This document shows positions 48,068 to 57,853 of a DNA stretch of 64,000 nucleotides, in pieces. The stretch comes from Solibacillus sp. FSL W7-1464. GTDB taxonomy: Bacteria > Bacillota > Bacilli > Bacillales_A > Planococcaceae. Location of the stretch: the NCBI RefSeq assembly GCF_038004425.1, contig NZ_JBBORC010000001.1:1093001-1157000 (forward strand). The letters run 5' to 3'. The notes beneath the pieces were generated by a model that saw nothing but the letters and a program-made list of their open reading frames with translations, ran no database searches and had not been told where the DNA came from. Position numbers and translations under genes: made by a program. Within the stretch, counting starts at the first letter, position 1. Every line of letters begins with the position of its first letter.

Positions 48068-49234
48068 ATGAAAATAACAATTGCAGGAACAGGCTATGTA
48101 GGATTGTCAAATGCGATATTATTAGCACAACATAATGAAGTCGTTGCTTTTGATATTATTCAAGAGAAAGTTGATATGATTAATAAAAGAAAATCTCCTA
48201 TCATTGATAAAGAGATTGAAGAATATTTAGCAACAAAGGAATTAAAGTTAACTGCAACAACAGATAAATATATGGCTTATAAAGACGCCGAATATGTCAT
48301 TATTTCTACACCAACGAATTATGATCCAGAAAAAAACTATTTTAATACTAGAACTGTTGAAGCCATTATTGCCAATGTATTATCTATTAATCCAGATGCG
48401 ATTATGGTTATCAAATCAACGGTCCCAGTTGGTTATACAGAGAAGATAAGAATGAAATTTAAAACAGAAAATATTATATTCTCACCTGAATTTTTAAGGG
48501 AAGGAAAGGCTTTGTATGATAACCTATACCCTTCACGTGTAATCGTTGGTGAACAGTCTGAGAGAGCTAAAGTATTTGCTGAATTATTAGTTCAAGGAGC
48601 TATAAAGGAAGATATTCCTCTATTATTTACTAATTCAACAGAAGCAGAAGCTATTAAACTATTTGCTAACACTTACCTTGCGATGAGAGTCGCCTTTTTT
48701 AATGAGCTTGATTCCTATGCTGAGGTAAGAGGATTAAACAGTAAGCAAATTATTGATGGAGTTGGTTTGGACCCACGGATTGGGAATCATTATAATAATC
48801 CTTCTTTCGGTTATGGTGGTTATTGCCTACCAAAAGATACAAAACAGCTATTGTCAAATTTTGAAGAAGTTCCCAATAATATAATGACAGCTATTGTTGA
48901 TGCAAATAAAACAAGAAAAGACCATGTTTCCGATATGATTATTAAGAAGAATCCTAAGGTTGTTGGTATCTATAGGCTTACGATGAAAATGGACTCAGAT
49001 AACTTTAGACAATCGGCTATTCAAGGTGTGATGAAGCGGATTAAAGCTAAGGGTATTGAAGTTGTTGTATATGAGCCAGAACTTCATGAAGAAACATTTT
49101 ATAATTCAAGAGTAATTAATGATTTAGAAGAGTTTAAGAGAGTTTCAGATGTAGTAGTTGCTAATCGATTGACTGATGATTTACGTGAGGTAGGAGACAA
49201 GGTATATACAAGAGATTTGTTTAGTAGAGACTAA
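48068..49234 (+). CDS. ugd: UDP-glucose 6-dehydrogenase (E. coli Ugd type)
   Basis: 388 residues, the same length as E. coli Ugd and very similar to it along the whole chain: [10 protein letters not shown] start, [28 protein letters not shown], the [15 protein letters not shown] catalytic Cys segment, and [11 protein letters not shown] end. Oxidises UDP-glucose to UDP-glucuronate. Many Bacillus enzymes (TuaD/YwqF) are longer, about 440-460. ATG 48068 follows GAAGGTG; the earlier in-frame TTG lacks a site. Last gene of the AT-rich core. BY-kinases often phosphorylate such enzymes. Confidence 0.93.
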   Translation: MKITIAGTGYVGLSNAILLAQHNEVVAFDIIQEKVDMINKRKSPIIDKEIEEYLATKELKLTATTDKYMAYKDAEYVIISTPTNYDPEKNYFNTRTVEAIIANVLSINPDAIMVIKSTVPVGYTEKIRMKFKTENIIFSPEFLREGKALYDNLYPSRVIVGEQSERAKVFAELLVQGAIKEDIPLLFTNSTEAEAIKLFANTYLAMRVAFFNELDSYAEVRGLNSKQIIDGVGLDPRIGNHYNNPSFGYGGYCLPKDTKQLLSNFEEVPNNIMTAIVDANKTRKDHVSDMIIKKNPKVVGIYRLTMKMDSDNFRQSAIQGVMKRIKAKGIEVVVYEPELHEETFYNSRVINDLEEFKRVSDVVVANRLTDDLREVGDKVYTRDLFSRD

Positions 49235-49283
49235 TAAATTCCCCGTTGTGCCAATGGCTTAGCGTGCTTATTATTAAGTGTTA

Positions 49284-49317
49284 AATAGCGCCCACCTGTT
49301 TTCAAGTGGACGCTATT
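49284..49317 (+). terminator. Hairpin after ugd
   Basis: AATAGCGCCCAC pairs with GTGGACGCTATT (one mismatch) around 10 bases; the T tract is poor (GTTATTCTC). The following 49318-49739 has no intact gene. Confidence 0.6.
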
Positions 49318-49751
49318 GTTATTCTCTCATTGTAGTTCGTTTAGGTATGAGGCAGTTGGACGGGATTTCATTTGAACCAAGGCATCAATGTATCTAGTTA
49401 CTTCCTTTTTTTAAAAAGCTCTTTTATGAGAAATCGATCATATTTTTTCGAGTGAGTTAATGATAAGCGATTATCATGCGATACCACGAGGACAATTCAA
49501 ATCAAAATCGCTGTGCACCAATTTACTATTTGCCAGAATGAAAATAAAGAAGGGGTAATTTACCGGCTTTGTGTTAGGTTTTAAAGTTCAATTTATATAG
49601 TTATAAAAAAGTGAGAAATGCATTTAATGGTTCTAACAGGATTGTGAGATTTCCTAGTAAGCGAGTACTTTTTAACGTATAATAGATTGAATTGGTGGAG
49701 AATAGATAATTCATATAACAGGTACCAACAAAATTGAATGGAGGAATTTTA

Positions 49752-51044
49752 TTGCAGTTACAGTTATTAAAAACGCATATCTTAAACTATGATTTAACAA
49801 ACATTGACTGGCAGCACTATACAAGAAAAGTGGAAGTACTTCATGATTATTTGCATCGTGATAATCATAATACAACGGGTTGGATGCATTCGCCGCTTGA
49901 AGATCAGTCAGAATTGTTTGGGCGTATTCATGAAGTTGCTACAGAGATAAAGTTGAAAGCAGATATCCTTATCGTTGTAGGTATTGGCGGATCTTATCTT
50001 GGTGCGCGTGCTGTGCAAAATGCGTTAACTCCCCATTTTATCGAACGGAAATCTGGTATTGAAGTAGTATATGTCGGTCAAAATATGAGCGGTGCATATG
50101 TACAGGGTTTAATTGATTATATAAAAGATAAGCGTGTCTATGTCAATGTCATATCAAAATCAGGTGGAACGATGGAGCCTGCATTAGCCTTCCGTGTATT
50201 TCGTCAATATATGGAGGACAAATACGGTGTTGAAGCGACAAATCGTATTATCGTAACGACTGATGCAGAGACAGGGTTACTGCGTGAGATTGCGTCTAAT
50301 TCAGGTTACCGTCAGTTTGAAATCCCTTCAAATGTCGGAGGACGTTACTCAGTATTGACGCCTGTTGGATTACTACCGCTTGCTGTTGCTGGCATTGATA
50401 TTGACACCTTAATGAACGGTGCCAAATCAGCTGCAACGGAGTTTTCAGCGTCTCACTTAGAGAACAATGAGGCATATCGCTATGCCGTATTACGACATGC
50501 ATTGCATACGCAAGGCTATAAAGTAGAGTTGCTTGCATCTTTTGAACCTGCCCTAAAACGTTTCCATGAATGGTGGATGCAGCTTTTTGGCGAAAGTGAA
50601 GGGAAACAGGCGAAAGGTCTTTTCCCGACATCGGCGAATTTCTCGACTGATTTACATTCAATCGGTCAATTTATTCAGGAAGGCAGTCCGATATTATTTG
50701 AGACATTGCTTCACTTTAAAGAGATCAGTGTCGATTATAAAGTACCTTTTGATGAACGTGATGAAGATGGATTAAACTATTTAGCTGGTCGTACATTTAA
50801 TGAAATTAATGCAGTTTCCAAAGAAGGGACAGCGCTTGCCCATTCGGAAGGCGGCGTGCCTGTTATTCAGCTGGAACTTGATAAATTAGACGAGTACCAT
50901 CTTGGCTATTTAATTTTCTTCTTTATGAAAGCGTGTGCGATGAGTGCACTTTTACTGGAAGTCAATCCGTTTGACCAGCCGGGTGTTGAAGCCTATAAGA
51001 AAAAAATAATGGAATTGCTAAAGCAGGAAAAGGTGAAAAAATGA
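49752..51044 (+). CDS. pgi: Glucose-6-phosphate isomerase
   Basis: About 430 residues: GIGGSYLGARAVQNAL, VISKSGGTMEPALAFR, GGRYSVLTPVG (family signature), GESEGK and NPFDQPGVEAYKK. Interconverts glucose-6-P and fructose-6-P. TTG 49752 has GGAGG 7 bases upstream; the frame also extends left to 49734 across that site. Coupled to pgcA by overlap, supplying glucose-1-P for the sugar nucleotides of this locus. Confidence 0.95.
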   Translation: MQLQLLKTHILNYDLTNIDWQHYTRKVEVLHDYLHRDNHNTTGWMHSPLEDQSELFGRIHEVATEIKLKADILIVVGIGGSYLGARAVQNALTPHFIERKSGIEVVYVGQNMSGAYVQGLIDYIKDKRVYVNVISKSGGTMEPALAFRVFRQYMEDKYGVEATNRIIVTTDAETGLLREIASNSGYRQFEIPSNVGGRYSVLTPVGLLPLAVAGIDIDTLMNGAKSAATEFSASHLENNEAYRYAVLRHALHTQGYKVELLASFEPALKRFHEWWMQLFGESEGKQAKGLFPTSANFSTDLHSIGQFIQEGSPILFETLLHFKEISVDYKVPFDERDEDGLNYLAGRTFNEINAVSKEGTALAHSEGGVPVIQLELDKLDEYHLGYLIFFFMKACAMSALLLEVNPFDQPGVEAYKKKIMELLKQEKVKK

Positions 51045-52720
51045 TTACAGTTAAAACTCAGCTTGAACAATGGGCATCAGCTAAATTACCTGAATACTTA
51101 AAAAATGAATTGGATGAAATTCGTACAGATGAACGATTAGTAGAAGATCATTTCTATCAAAATGTAAAATTCGGTACGGGTGGCATGCGTGGTGTGCTAG
51201 GTGTTGGAACGAATCGTATGAATATTTATACTGTGCGCCGTGCAGCGGCAGGGCTTGCGCAGTATGTATGTGAAGGCGGTGAAGAAGCGAAGACAAGAGG
51301 TGTTGTCATTGCGTATGATACACGTCACTTTTCGAAAGAGTTCGCTGTTGAAACGGCTAAAGTATTAGGGGCTTACGGAGTCCACAGCTATGTGTTCAGT
51401 GAATCACGTCCTACCCCAGAGCTTTCGTTTGCAGTAAGGTATTTATATGCCTATGCGGGGGTTGTCATTACGGCAAGCCATAATCCGAAACAGTACAACG
51501 GTTTTAAAGTATACGGTGCGGACGGTGCGCAGCTTGTACCTGCAGGAGCAGATACGATTGTTTCTTATATGGAAAAAATTGAAGATATTTTTGCGATTGA
51601 AACAGTGGAATTTGAACAGTACGGTCAATATATTTTAGAAAAGATAGATCAGGCCTATCAGTCCAGTCTGCTTCAGTTAAAAGAACAGCCTGTGAAAAGC
51701 AATATGAAACTTGTTTACACACCGCTTCACGGGGCCGGGTTAGTACCTGTATGTGAAGGGTTAAAAGCATTTGGCTTTGGTGAAGTACATGTCGTTGAAG
51801 CACAAGCTATTCAAGATGGTGCGTTTCCGACTGTTCCTTATCCAAATCCGGAAGAAGCAGCAGCATTCGAAATGGCAATGGAATTAGGTCATCAAGTAGG
51901 TGCAGATTTACTGCTTGCAACTGATCCGGATGCAGACCGTCTAGGTGTAGCAGTTCGAAACGGTCAATCGTATGAACTTTTAACGGGTAACCAGTTAGGG
52001 GCTTTACTGTTAAACTATATTTTACAAACAAAGCAAAGTAACGGGACCCTTCCTGAAAATGGAGTAATGATTAAAACAATTGTTACATCGGAATTAGGTG
52101 CGAAGATTGCTGTTCATTACGGTGTCGAGACCGTTAATACGTTAACAGGCTTCAAATACATTGCTGAAAAAATCGCTGAATATGAACAGTCAGGTGCTTT
52201 TAAATATTTATTCGGCTATGAGGAAAGCTACGGCTATTTGATCGAATCGTTTGTACGCGATAAAGACGCGGTGCAAGTGGCGTTAAAAGTAGCGGAAATG
52301 GCAAGCTTCTACGAGTCGAAAGGCAAAACATTGCTTGATGCCTTAGAAGATGTGTACAAGCAGTTTGGCTATTACAAAGAAGCACTCATTTCCAAAGTAT
52401 TCGAAGGTAAATCAGGGCAGGAGGAAATGGCCGCACTGTTAGATGTGGTTCGCCAAAATCCGCCAGTTGAAATTGCGGGCAAAAAAGTTGTTTTATACGA
52501 AGATTATTTAACAGCGATAGCAACTGCGATTACAGGTGACAAGCTGCCGATCGATTTACCGAAAGAAAATGTACTGAAATTTATACTGGAAGACGAATCA
52601 TGGATCGCCATCCGCCCATCAGGAACCGAGCCGAAATGTAAATACTATTTTGGGGTAGCAGGGGAAAGTGGTAGTCAAGCTTCAGAACGGTTGGAACAAT
52701 TAAAGTTGTATTTTGTGTAG
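51041..52720 (+). CDS. pgcA: Alpha-phosphoglucomutase
   Basis: 559 residues of the long phosphohexomutase type: phosphoserine loop TASHNPKQYNG near residue 146, metal loop DPDADRLGVA, sugar loop GYEESYG and phosphate-binding RPSGTEPK. Makes glucose-1-phosphate for GalU and RmlA. Starts inside the pgi stop (ATGA), the last gene of the operon. Confidence 0.95.
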   Translation: MITVKTQLEQWASAKLPEYLKNELDEIRTDERLVEDHFYQNVKFGTGGMRGVLGVGTNRMNIYTVRRAAAGLAQYVCEGGEEAKTRGVVIAYDTRHFSKEFAVETAKVLGAYGVHSYVFSESRPTPELSFAVRYLYAYAGVVITASHNPKQYNGFKVYGADGAQLVPAGADTIVSYMEKIEDIFAIETVEFEQYGQYILEKIDQAYQSSLLQLKEQPVKSNMKLVYTPLHGAGLVPVCEGLKAFGFGEVHVVEAQAIQDGAFPTVPYPNPEEAAAFEMAMELGHQVGADLLLATDPDADRLGVAVRNGQSYELLTGNQLGALLLNYILQTKQSNGTLPENGVMIKTIVTSELGAKIAVHYGVETVNTLTGFKYIAEKIAEYEQSGAFKYLFGYEESYGYLIESFVRDKDAVQVALKVAEMASFYESKGKTLLDALEDVYKQFGYYKEALISKVFEGKSGQEEMAALLDVVRQNPPVEIAGKKVVLYEDYLTAIATAITGDKLPIDLPKENVLKFILEDESWIAIRPSGTEPKCKYYFGVAGESGSQASERLEQLKLYFV

Positions 52721-52918
52721 AGAACTGCAAGTACCGGGTGCACAAATAATTACAATAAAAATTATCCGAGAATAAAAACTAAAATTCGACAAAACTAGCC
52801 TTTGCCAACTGATTGGATTTATTCTATGATGTGAATATGTGGTCTAAATAGTAGAATTTGGGCAACTACATATTGTGACGAGTGGCTATATTGAGATTTA
52901 GTAACTTGTTCTAACACA

Positions 52919-52967
52919 AAGAGGAGCCATGCAGAGAGAATTAATCTCCTGCATGGCTCTTTTTTTA
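52919..52967 (+). terminator. Terminator after pgcA
   Basis: AAGAG-g-AGCCATGCAG pairs with CTGCATGGCTCTTTTTTT around about 14 bases. The preceding 200 bases hold no gene. Confidence 0.9.
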
Positions 52968-53008
52968 TAGCACCTCAGAAATGTACTTTAACATCTCCTC
53001 AAACGCTA

Positions 53009-54697
53009 TCATTCACCATTCCCCTCAAAGTCGAAGCGGTCATACTTCCGCGCCAGTTCATAATGATCGAATGCCTTTTGCGGTTGTTCCTGTTCCAGCA
53101 ATTGACCTAAATAAAAATGAATGCGTGCATGATGCGGCTCATATTTCAAAATTGTTTCATAAGTTTTGACCGGATCTGCGAATTGGGCCAATGCTTCGTA
53201 ATAGCGCGTTGCAAACTGGTTTTTATCCAGCGCTTCCGCTAAAAAGGCCGGTTGCCGCGTCTGTTCATAGTGAGCGAATGCATTTTCTGCCTGCAGCCAT
53301 GTTGTTGCGCCTAAAGCTACGACTACCGCCATTATTGATGTGCCAATTACGCCAGGAATTCGGACGCTTTTTATGAAAATACTTTCACCCATTCCTTCGT
53401 ATATAAACAGCAATAACAGGATGATCGAGATGCTGTAGGACAGGGTGAAATCAATGCAGCCATGGGCGAGCAAAACGATGATTGGCGGGAGCAGGGCTTT
53501 GTTTTTTTGCCATACTTTCCACAAGGCAGCACCTACTAGGAAAAGCATCAGCAAGAAACCGAATATGCCCGTTTCCAGTAAATGCTGTTCATAAAACATG
53601 TGCAGATCATTGGCGATATAGGGGGCTGACTGATATTCATGCATCGCAAATTGCCATGCTTCGCCGCCTGCGCCTAACATCCAGTAGTCTTGAATGGCTT
53701 GCCAAGCATCTTTCATATAAATAAACCGGTCCGCTAATGTTGCCACTGACAACCGCTGCTGGATTGAAGAAGGAATAAACGGTAATTGGAGCAGAACAAG
53801 CAGGCCCAGTCCTGCAACGATCACCCCTCCGCCAATGAAGACTTTCGGAAACGACCTGTCCCACTTTTTATTGTATTTCTCAATAATAAATGCACATAGA
53901 AACAGTAGGATCATGACGGAAAGTGCCGCAATCTGCATAGAAGGAATGAAAGAGAACAGGACATAGCCTATAAACCCGCTGCAACTAATATAAAGCAGCA
54001 AAAGTAAATAGCGTACATGTTGCTCTACCATGAATAAAGCAGCCAAAACAGCTAGCAGAACAACAAGCAATGCGCCGCGTGATTCCGTCATCCAAATTAT
54101 CCAGGCTAATCCCGTCATGACCAATAGATTTACGTATCGCCAGGGCTGTTCCTGCAAATAGCTATGTACATGATACAGCAGTAATGCACCCGCAATCGCA
54201 GCAGTGGCATTGGCATACTGCAGCATGCCGTTTAGTCGCATCCCGCTGGCCGATAAATGATCATCTAAAAATAACAGGCTGCCGTCCACCTTGATCATCC
54301 CCATCAAAAGAGCAAGATGAAGGAAAACAAAAACACTGCTAAACAGCAGCATCCATTGTCGTGCATGGTGAATATAGGCAACCGGAACCCACATAAACAG
54401 GAGTGCATATGTGAGCCATTCAAGTATTTTCAATAAGCTTTGTTCAACCGATAATGTATTCCAAAGTGTCCACCCATAGCTGACGGCAATGAAGAAACAG
54501 CCGATCGACAGCCAGTTGAGGGGAGGGAGTCCACTTTTTGTGAGTAGACGATAAATGATGCTTCCTGAAAGTAAGAGGGCCACACCGATTGCGACGGGGA
54601 TGAGCTGCTGGGCGCTATAGGCCCCGTGTATGAACAGCAAAACAGCCAATAGCGCAAGTACTTCCCATCCTTTAAAATAAGTAGCGTGTTTATTCAT
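53009..54697 (-). CDS. O-antigen-ligase/Wzy_C-type membrane protein with C-terminal TPR-like part
   Basis: About 562 residues, around eleven membrane segments in the first 440. The Wzy_C region includes NGMLQYANATAAIAG, TESRGALLV and GAGGEAWQF, and a long outside loop with Arg and His that ligases need. The last 100 residues (about 465-562) form TPR-like helices (ILKYEPHHARIHFYLGQLL). Such proteins ligate lipid-linked glycans to proteins or wall polymers, or polymerise them. The start MNKHA has AAAGAGG 7 bases upstream; a 13-codon longer form lacks a site. Transcribed opposite to the locus, downstream of the secreted protein gene. Confidence 0.8.
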   Translation of the reverse strand: MNKHATYFKGWEVLALLAVLLFIHGAYSAQQLIPVAIGVALLLSGSIIYRLLTKSGLPPLNWLSIGCFFIAVSYGWTLWNTLSVEQSLLKILEWLTYALLFMWVPVAYIHHARQWMLLFSSVFVFLHLALLMGMIKVDGSLLFLDDHLSASGMRLNGMLQYANATAAIAGALLLYHVHSYLQEQPWRYVNLLVMTGLAWIIWMTESRGALLVVLLAVLAALFMVEQHVRYLLLLLYISCSGFIGYVLFSFIPSMQIAALSVMILLFLCAFIIEKYNKKWDRSFPKVFIGGGVIVAGLGLLVLLQLPFIPSSIQQRLSVATLADRFIYMKDAWQAIQDYWMLGAGGEAWQFAMHEYQSAPYIANDLHMFYEQHLLETGIFGFLLMLFLVGAALWKVWQKNKALLPPIIVLLAHGCIDFTLSYSISIILLLLFIYEGMGESIFIKSVRIPGVIGTSIMAVVVALGATTWLQAENAFAHYEQTRQPAFLAEALDKNQFATRYYEALAQFADPVKTYETILKYEPHHARIHFYLGQLLEQEQPQKAFDHYELARKYDRFDFEGNGE

Positions 54698-54752
54698 GCT
54701 GGAACCTCTTTGTCGTATTTTCTTAAATGATAACATGTCGCGTTCTATAGAA

Positions 54753-54786
54753 AGGTCTCTTTTTCTGCTGTGAGAAAAAGAGACCT
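54753..54786 (-). terminator. Terminator between the two minus-strand genes
   Basis: A perfect inverted repeat AGGTCTCTTTTTCTCA.. / ..GAAAAAGAGACCT, 6 bases past the stop of the 54793-56376 gene on the minus strand and continuing TTTC. Confidence 0.75.
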
Positions 54787-54792
54787 GACGGA

Positions 54793-56376
54793 TTATTTAA
54801 TCGTAAATTGTTTTGTTTGGCCTGATTGTAACGCTTGTTTTTGCGCTGATCGGACAGACGGCTCTACGTATAGCGTGTAGGTCTCGCCTGAAACATAGCC
54901 TTCAGTCGGGGCGAAAATATACACTTGATCGCCTTCTACTTTATACGTTGTATCCATTTTGTCACCTTGTGGATTCAAAACATAAATGGAATCTAGATTT
55001 ACCGAATCTTCATCGACAGCTGCCGAAAATTTGATGGTCCATTTTTTATCCTGATCATAGGTTACAGAAGTTACTGGTGGTGCCGGGACTACTGGCTGGA
55101 TTTGGATGACCTCACCTGTATATTTACTGCGATAATTTACTTCGTCCCAAAAGAATTCAACTGCATAGAAAGAATCATCTGATAATTTATAAATAGAAGC
55201 ATCTGAATATTCTTTTACCACTTTTCCTGTCGCAGTCTCGATCAGCTGTGTGCTCAATCCGCCTTGCGGGTTATATTTCATGACCGCAAAATAGTAATCC
55301 GAAAGAACATCGGGATGATTGAAAACATCGTGAAGGGTATACATTTCTTCATTGGCTTCGTTTTTAACGACAATCGAATAATAATCATTCGCTTCAATAG
55401 TTTGGGCAGTATAGCTGCTGTTCAGCTTTGTCTGATCAAAAACCGGATTAACTGGCTGATTTAATTTTAATTCGTTCGTATTCAAATCGTAGACAGCATA
55501 TTCGAATGTCGGTTTATAGTCATAATTAGGGTCATAGCCGATCCCTTTTAAATAAACTGTGTCATTTTTTTGGATGGCATCCCAATATTCCTGGGTTTTT
55601 GGCAGTTCGATTTGGTGCAGGACTGCTCCTTCTTTGGAAATCGTGTAAAGGGATTTAGTATCCGCAACTAAGTCTGTGGATAAGAATGTAAAGGTATCTT
55701 TAAATTCGAATAAATTATTTTCCGCAAAATTTTCAGAGCCAAGAACGGAAGCCAATGACATTTCCTTGTTTGCGATCTTTAATGCATTATAGAAATAGAT
55801 GGTATGGGTTCTATTTTCAAAATCCCTTAAAATCTCATAGCTGACTGTTGGCAGTGATACATTTTCCACTAATTTCAGTTGTTTTAAATCATAGATCAGA
55901 CTTGACTTGAAGCCCTCTGATTCACCGTAAGTACTTGCTGCAAAACGAATGTACTCATCTGACTGGTAAATGGAAATCTTGCTCTCGGAATATAAATTAA
56001 AAGGTTCTGTATCGATTAATGCAAAGTCTTCGTCATATACTTCCAGTTGTTTTTTTGCATAATTGAAAAACAGTACATAGGCCTTTCCCTCATAATACAC
56101 TAATTTATTGAGACCGTTTTCTAACTGTTTCGTGTTTTTTACACCTTGTTCATTCAGCTTTACGACATCGTAATTATAAACTTGTTGGTACGTCGCACTA
56201 TCATAGCCAATCTCCAAATCTTCTACTATTACATCGCCAGATCCTGTATATACAGGATCGCTGATGCCATGGTAATGGTTGTATGTATATTTGACCCAAC
56301 TTTCAACTGCTGCTTGAGCAGGAGCTACTACTGTGAATAATAATAGCGCACTCATCAAAAAAGCTAATTTCTTCAT
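54793..56376 (-). CDS. Secreted protein with C-terminal SbsA-type Ig-like domain
   Basis: 527 residues. Signal peptide (about 1-22, VVAPAQA|A). A long beta-rich middle (about 25-420) has repeated Tyr/Asp-rich strands and may be propeller-like, but no family is recognised. The C-terminal 95 residues (KKWTIKFSAAVDEDSVNLDS to KQFTIK) are a bacterial Ig-like fold of the SbsA/Big_5 type found in S-layer and surface proteins. No SLH or LPXTG anchor, so probably released or bound to the envelope. AAAAAAGGTGTG precedes the ATG. Neighbour of the ligase-like gene. Confidence 0.75.
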   Translation of the reverse strand: MKKLAFLMSALLLFTVVAPAQAAVESWVKYTYNHYHGISDPVYTGSGDVIVEDLEIGYDSATYQQVYNYDVVKLNEQGVKNTKQLENGLNKLVYYEGKAYVLFFNYAKKQLEVYDEDFALIDTEPFNLYSESKISIYQSDEYIRFAASTYGESEGFKSSLIYDLKQLKLVENVSLPTVSYEILRDFENRTHTIYFYNALKIANKEMSLASVLGSENFAENNLFEFKDTFTFLSTDLVADTKSLYTISKEGAVLHQIELPKTQEYWDAIQKNDTVYLKGIGYDPNYDYKPTFEYAVYDLNTNELKLNQPVNPVFDQTKLNSSYTAQTIEANDYYSIVVKNEANEEMYTLHDVFNHPDVLSDYYFAVMKYNPQGGLSTQLIETATGKVVKEYSDASIYKLSDDSFYAVEFFWDEVNYRSKYTGEVIQIQPVVPAPPVTSVTYDQDKKWTIKFSAAVDEDSVNLDSIYVLNPQGDKMDTTYKVEGDQVYIFAPTEGYVSGETYTLYVEPSVRSAQKQALQSGQTKQFTIK

Positions 56377-56900
56377 CCGGACACACCTTTTTTCTTAATT
56401 TTCTTTTTACTACTTAGTAATATTATAATAGTTTTTTTATTGATGTTTATATCCATCTCCCTTGATTTATATTAATTAAATAATCGTAATTAACTATATT
56501 ATTATAATAATTAAAAATCAACAGTATTTGTGGAATGCAGCGGATGCCCCGATAGTTTAACAAAAAAAACCAATACCTTAGAAGTAATCATAAATGAATC
56601 AAAATCTTAGCCGCCGGATTCTATCAAATTCTCTGATTAGACCAATGTATTCCCGTATAAAGATGAATCATTCTGCATGATGTTGTCCGTCATTTTTCCG
56701 CAATCTTAAAGGAAAACTTCCAATATGAGGAATATATTAAACTGCTCGGGACTATACTATTAAAAAGACTATATTCAAACTTTCTGAAATATTGCATCAC
56801 TATTCATGTCACCTTTTTCTCACTCTATTATTCACAGCTGAATTTTTACTAATCTTCCTGAACCAGTCTTAGTTCGTAACGTGAAAAAAATAATAGAAGG
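56377..56900. other. Divergent intergenic region
   Basis: Between the minus-strand secreted-protein gene and the tupA-like gene. A minus-strand TATAAT (56422-56427) is a possible -10 for the former. No ORF is credible. Confidence 0.4.
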
Positions 56901-56915
56901 AGCTGTGATTCGTTT

Positions 56916-57827
56916 ATGCAAATCCCTGCACAAGCAAAGCGCTATGCTTTAACGCAAATCGTAAAACTGTCCCCAATTGCTGCAAGTAAATTATTGTATT
57001 GGAACACATTCAAAACTCGTTTAAACCTGGAGAATCCAAAAACCTTCAATGAAAAATTAATGTGGCTGAAACTGTTTGAAGATGTTGAATTTAAAAGAAG
57101 ATTTACAGATAAGGTGAGGGCACGTGAATATATGATCACGGTCGGCTACAACTATTTACTGCCGCCGCTGATTGGTATTTTTGATGAAGTAGAGGATATT
57201 ATTTTTGAGCAGCTGCCGAGAAAGTTCGTTTTGAAATGCTCGCACGGTAGGGGCATGACGATTGTTTGCGAGAATAAACGAGAAATGGATTACCCGAAAA
57301 CGAGGCGGCAATTGGCAGAAATGATGGCGACAGATTACTCGCTGAAATATGCGGAGCCTCACTATGGATCGATTCAGCCTAGAATTATTATCGAACGTTT
57401 AATCGAATCATCAACTGGGGATGATGCACAGGAATACAACATTCATTGTTTCCACGGGATACCGAAAATTATCGAATCGACGTTCGACCGCTTTACACCA
57501 AAAGAGCAAACGCTCATGTTAACACCTGATTGGTTCAATACGAATTATTTGAAGAAAAAGCATCCGTTTGACGAAGCAAAAGCAAAGCCTGCACAGCTCG
57601 ATGAACTGCTCGCCATTGCCAAAAAGCTGAGCAAGCCGTTTACGTATGTAAGGGTTGACTTAAAGGTAGTGGATGAAAAAGTTTACTTTAACAATTTTAC
57701 TTTCACACCGGACGCTTGTTTAAATAACCAGATTCAAGAAGATGACAGTCTGAAGCTTGGACAATGGCTTGATTTGGATATTGAGAAGTCAAGGCACCCG
57801 GTTTCTGTAGCACGTACAAAATATTAA
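56916..57827 (+). CDS. TupA-like ATP-grasp protein
   Basis: 303 residues of the ATP-grasp group named after TupA of teichuronopeptide synthesis. Visible: NPKTFNEKLMWLKLFED start, KCSHGRGM (glycine-rich ATP loop, about 107-114), IIIERLIES, EYNIHCFHG, RVDLKVVDEKVYFNNFTFTPDAC with the metal-binding acidic/Asn residues. It should form an amide or ester using ATP, probably adding an amino acid to a sugar or polymer; related genes sit in capsule loci and are often misnamed glycosyltransferases. First of a three-gene + strand unit. AAGGAGC lies about 13 bases upstream, rather far. Confidence 0.82.
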   Translation: MQIPAQAKRYALTQIVKLSPIAASKLLYWNTFKTRLNLENPKTFNEKLMWLKLFEDVEFKRRFTDKVRAREYMITVGYNYLLPPLIGIFDEVEDIIFEQLPRKFVLKCSHGRGMTIVCENKREMDYPKTRRQLAEMMATDYSLKYAEPHYGSIQPRIIIERLIESSTGDDAQEYNIHCFHGIPKIIESTFDRFTPKEQTLMLTPDWFNTNYLKKKHPFDEAKAKPAQLDELLAIAKKLSKPFTYVRVDLKVVDEKVYFNNFTFTPDACLNNQIQEDDSLKLGQWLDLDIEKSRHPVSVARTKY

Positions 57828-57853
57828 ACACTTTACTGTTTAGGGGGATTTCC

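Noticed and set aside
49330-49480. Minus-strand fragment reading KEVTRYIDALVQMKSRPTAS and then a stop
   Set aside because: It looks like the end of a decayed protein gene but has frameshifts, and I cannot name a family; not enough to annotate.
53637-53864. Short frames opposite and within the ligase-like gene
   Set aside because: Overlap a full-length minus-strand membrane protein with good start signals; no independent support.
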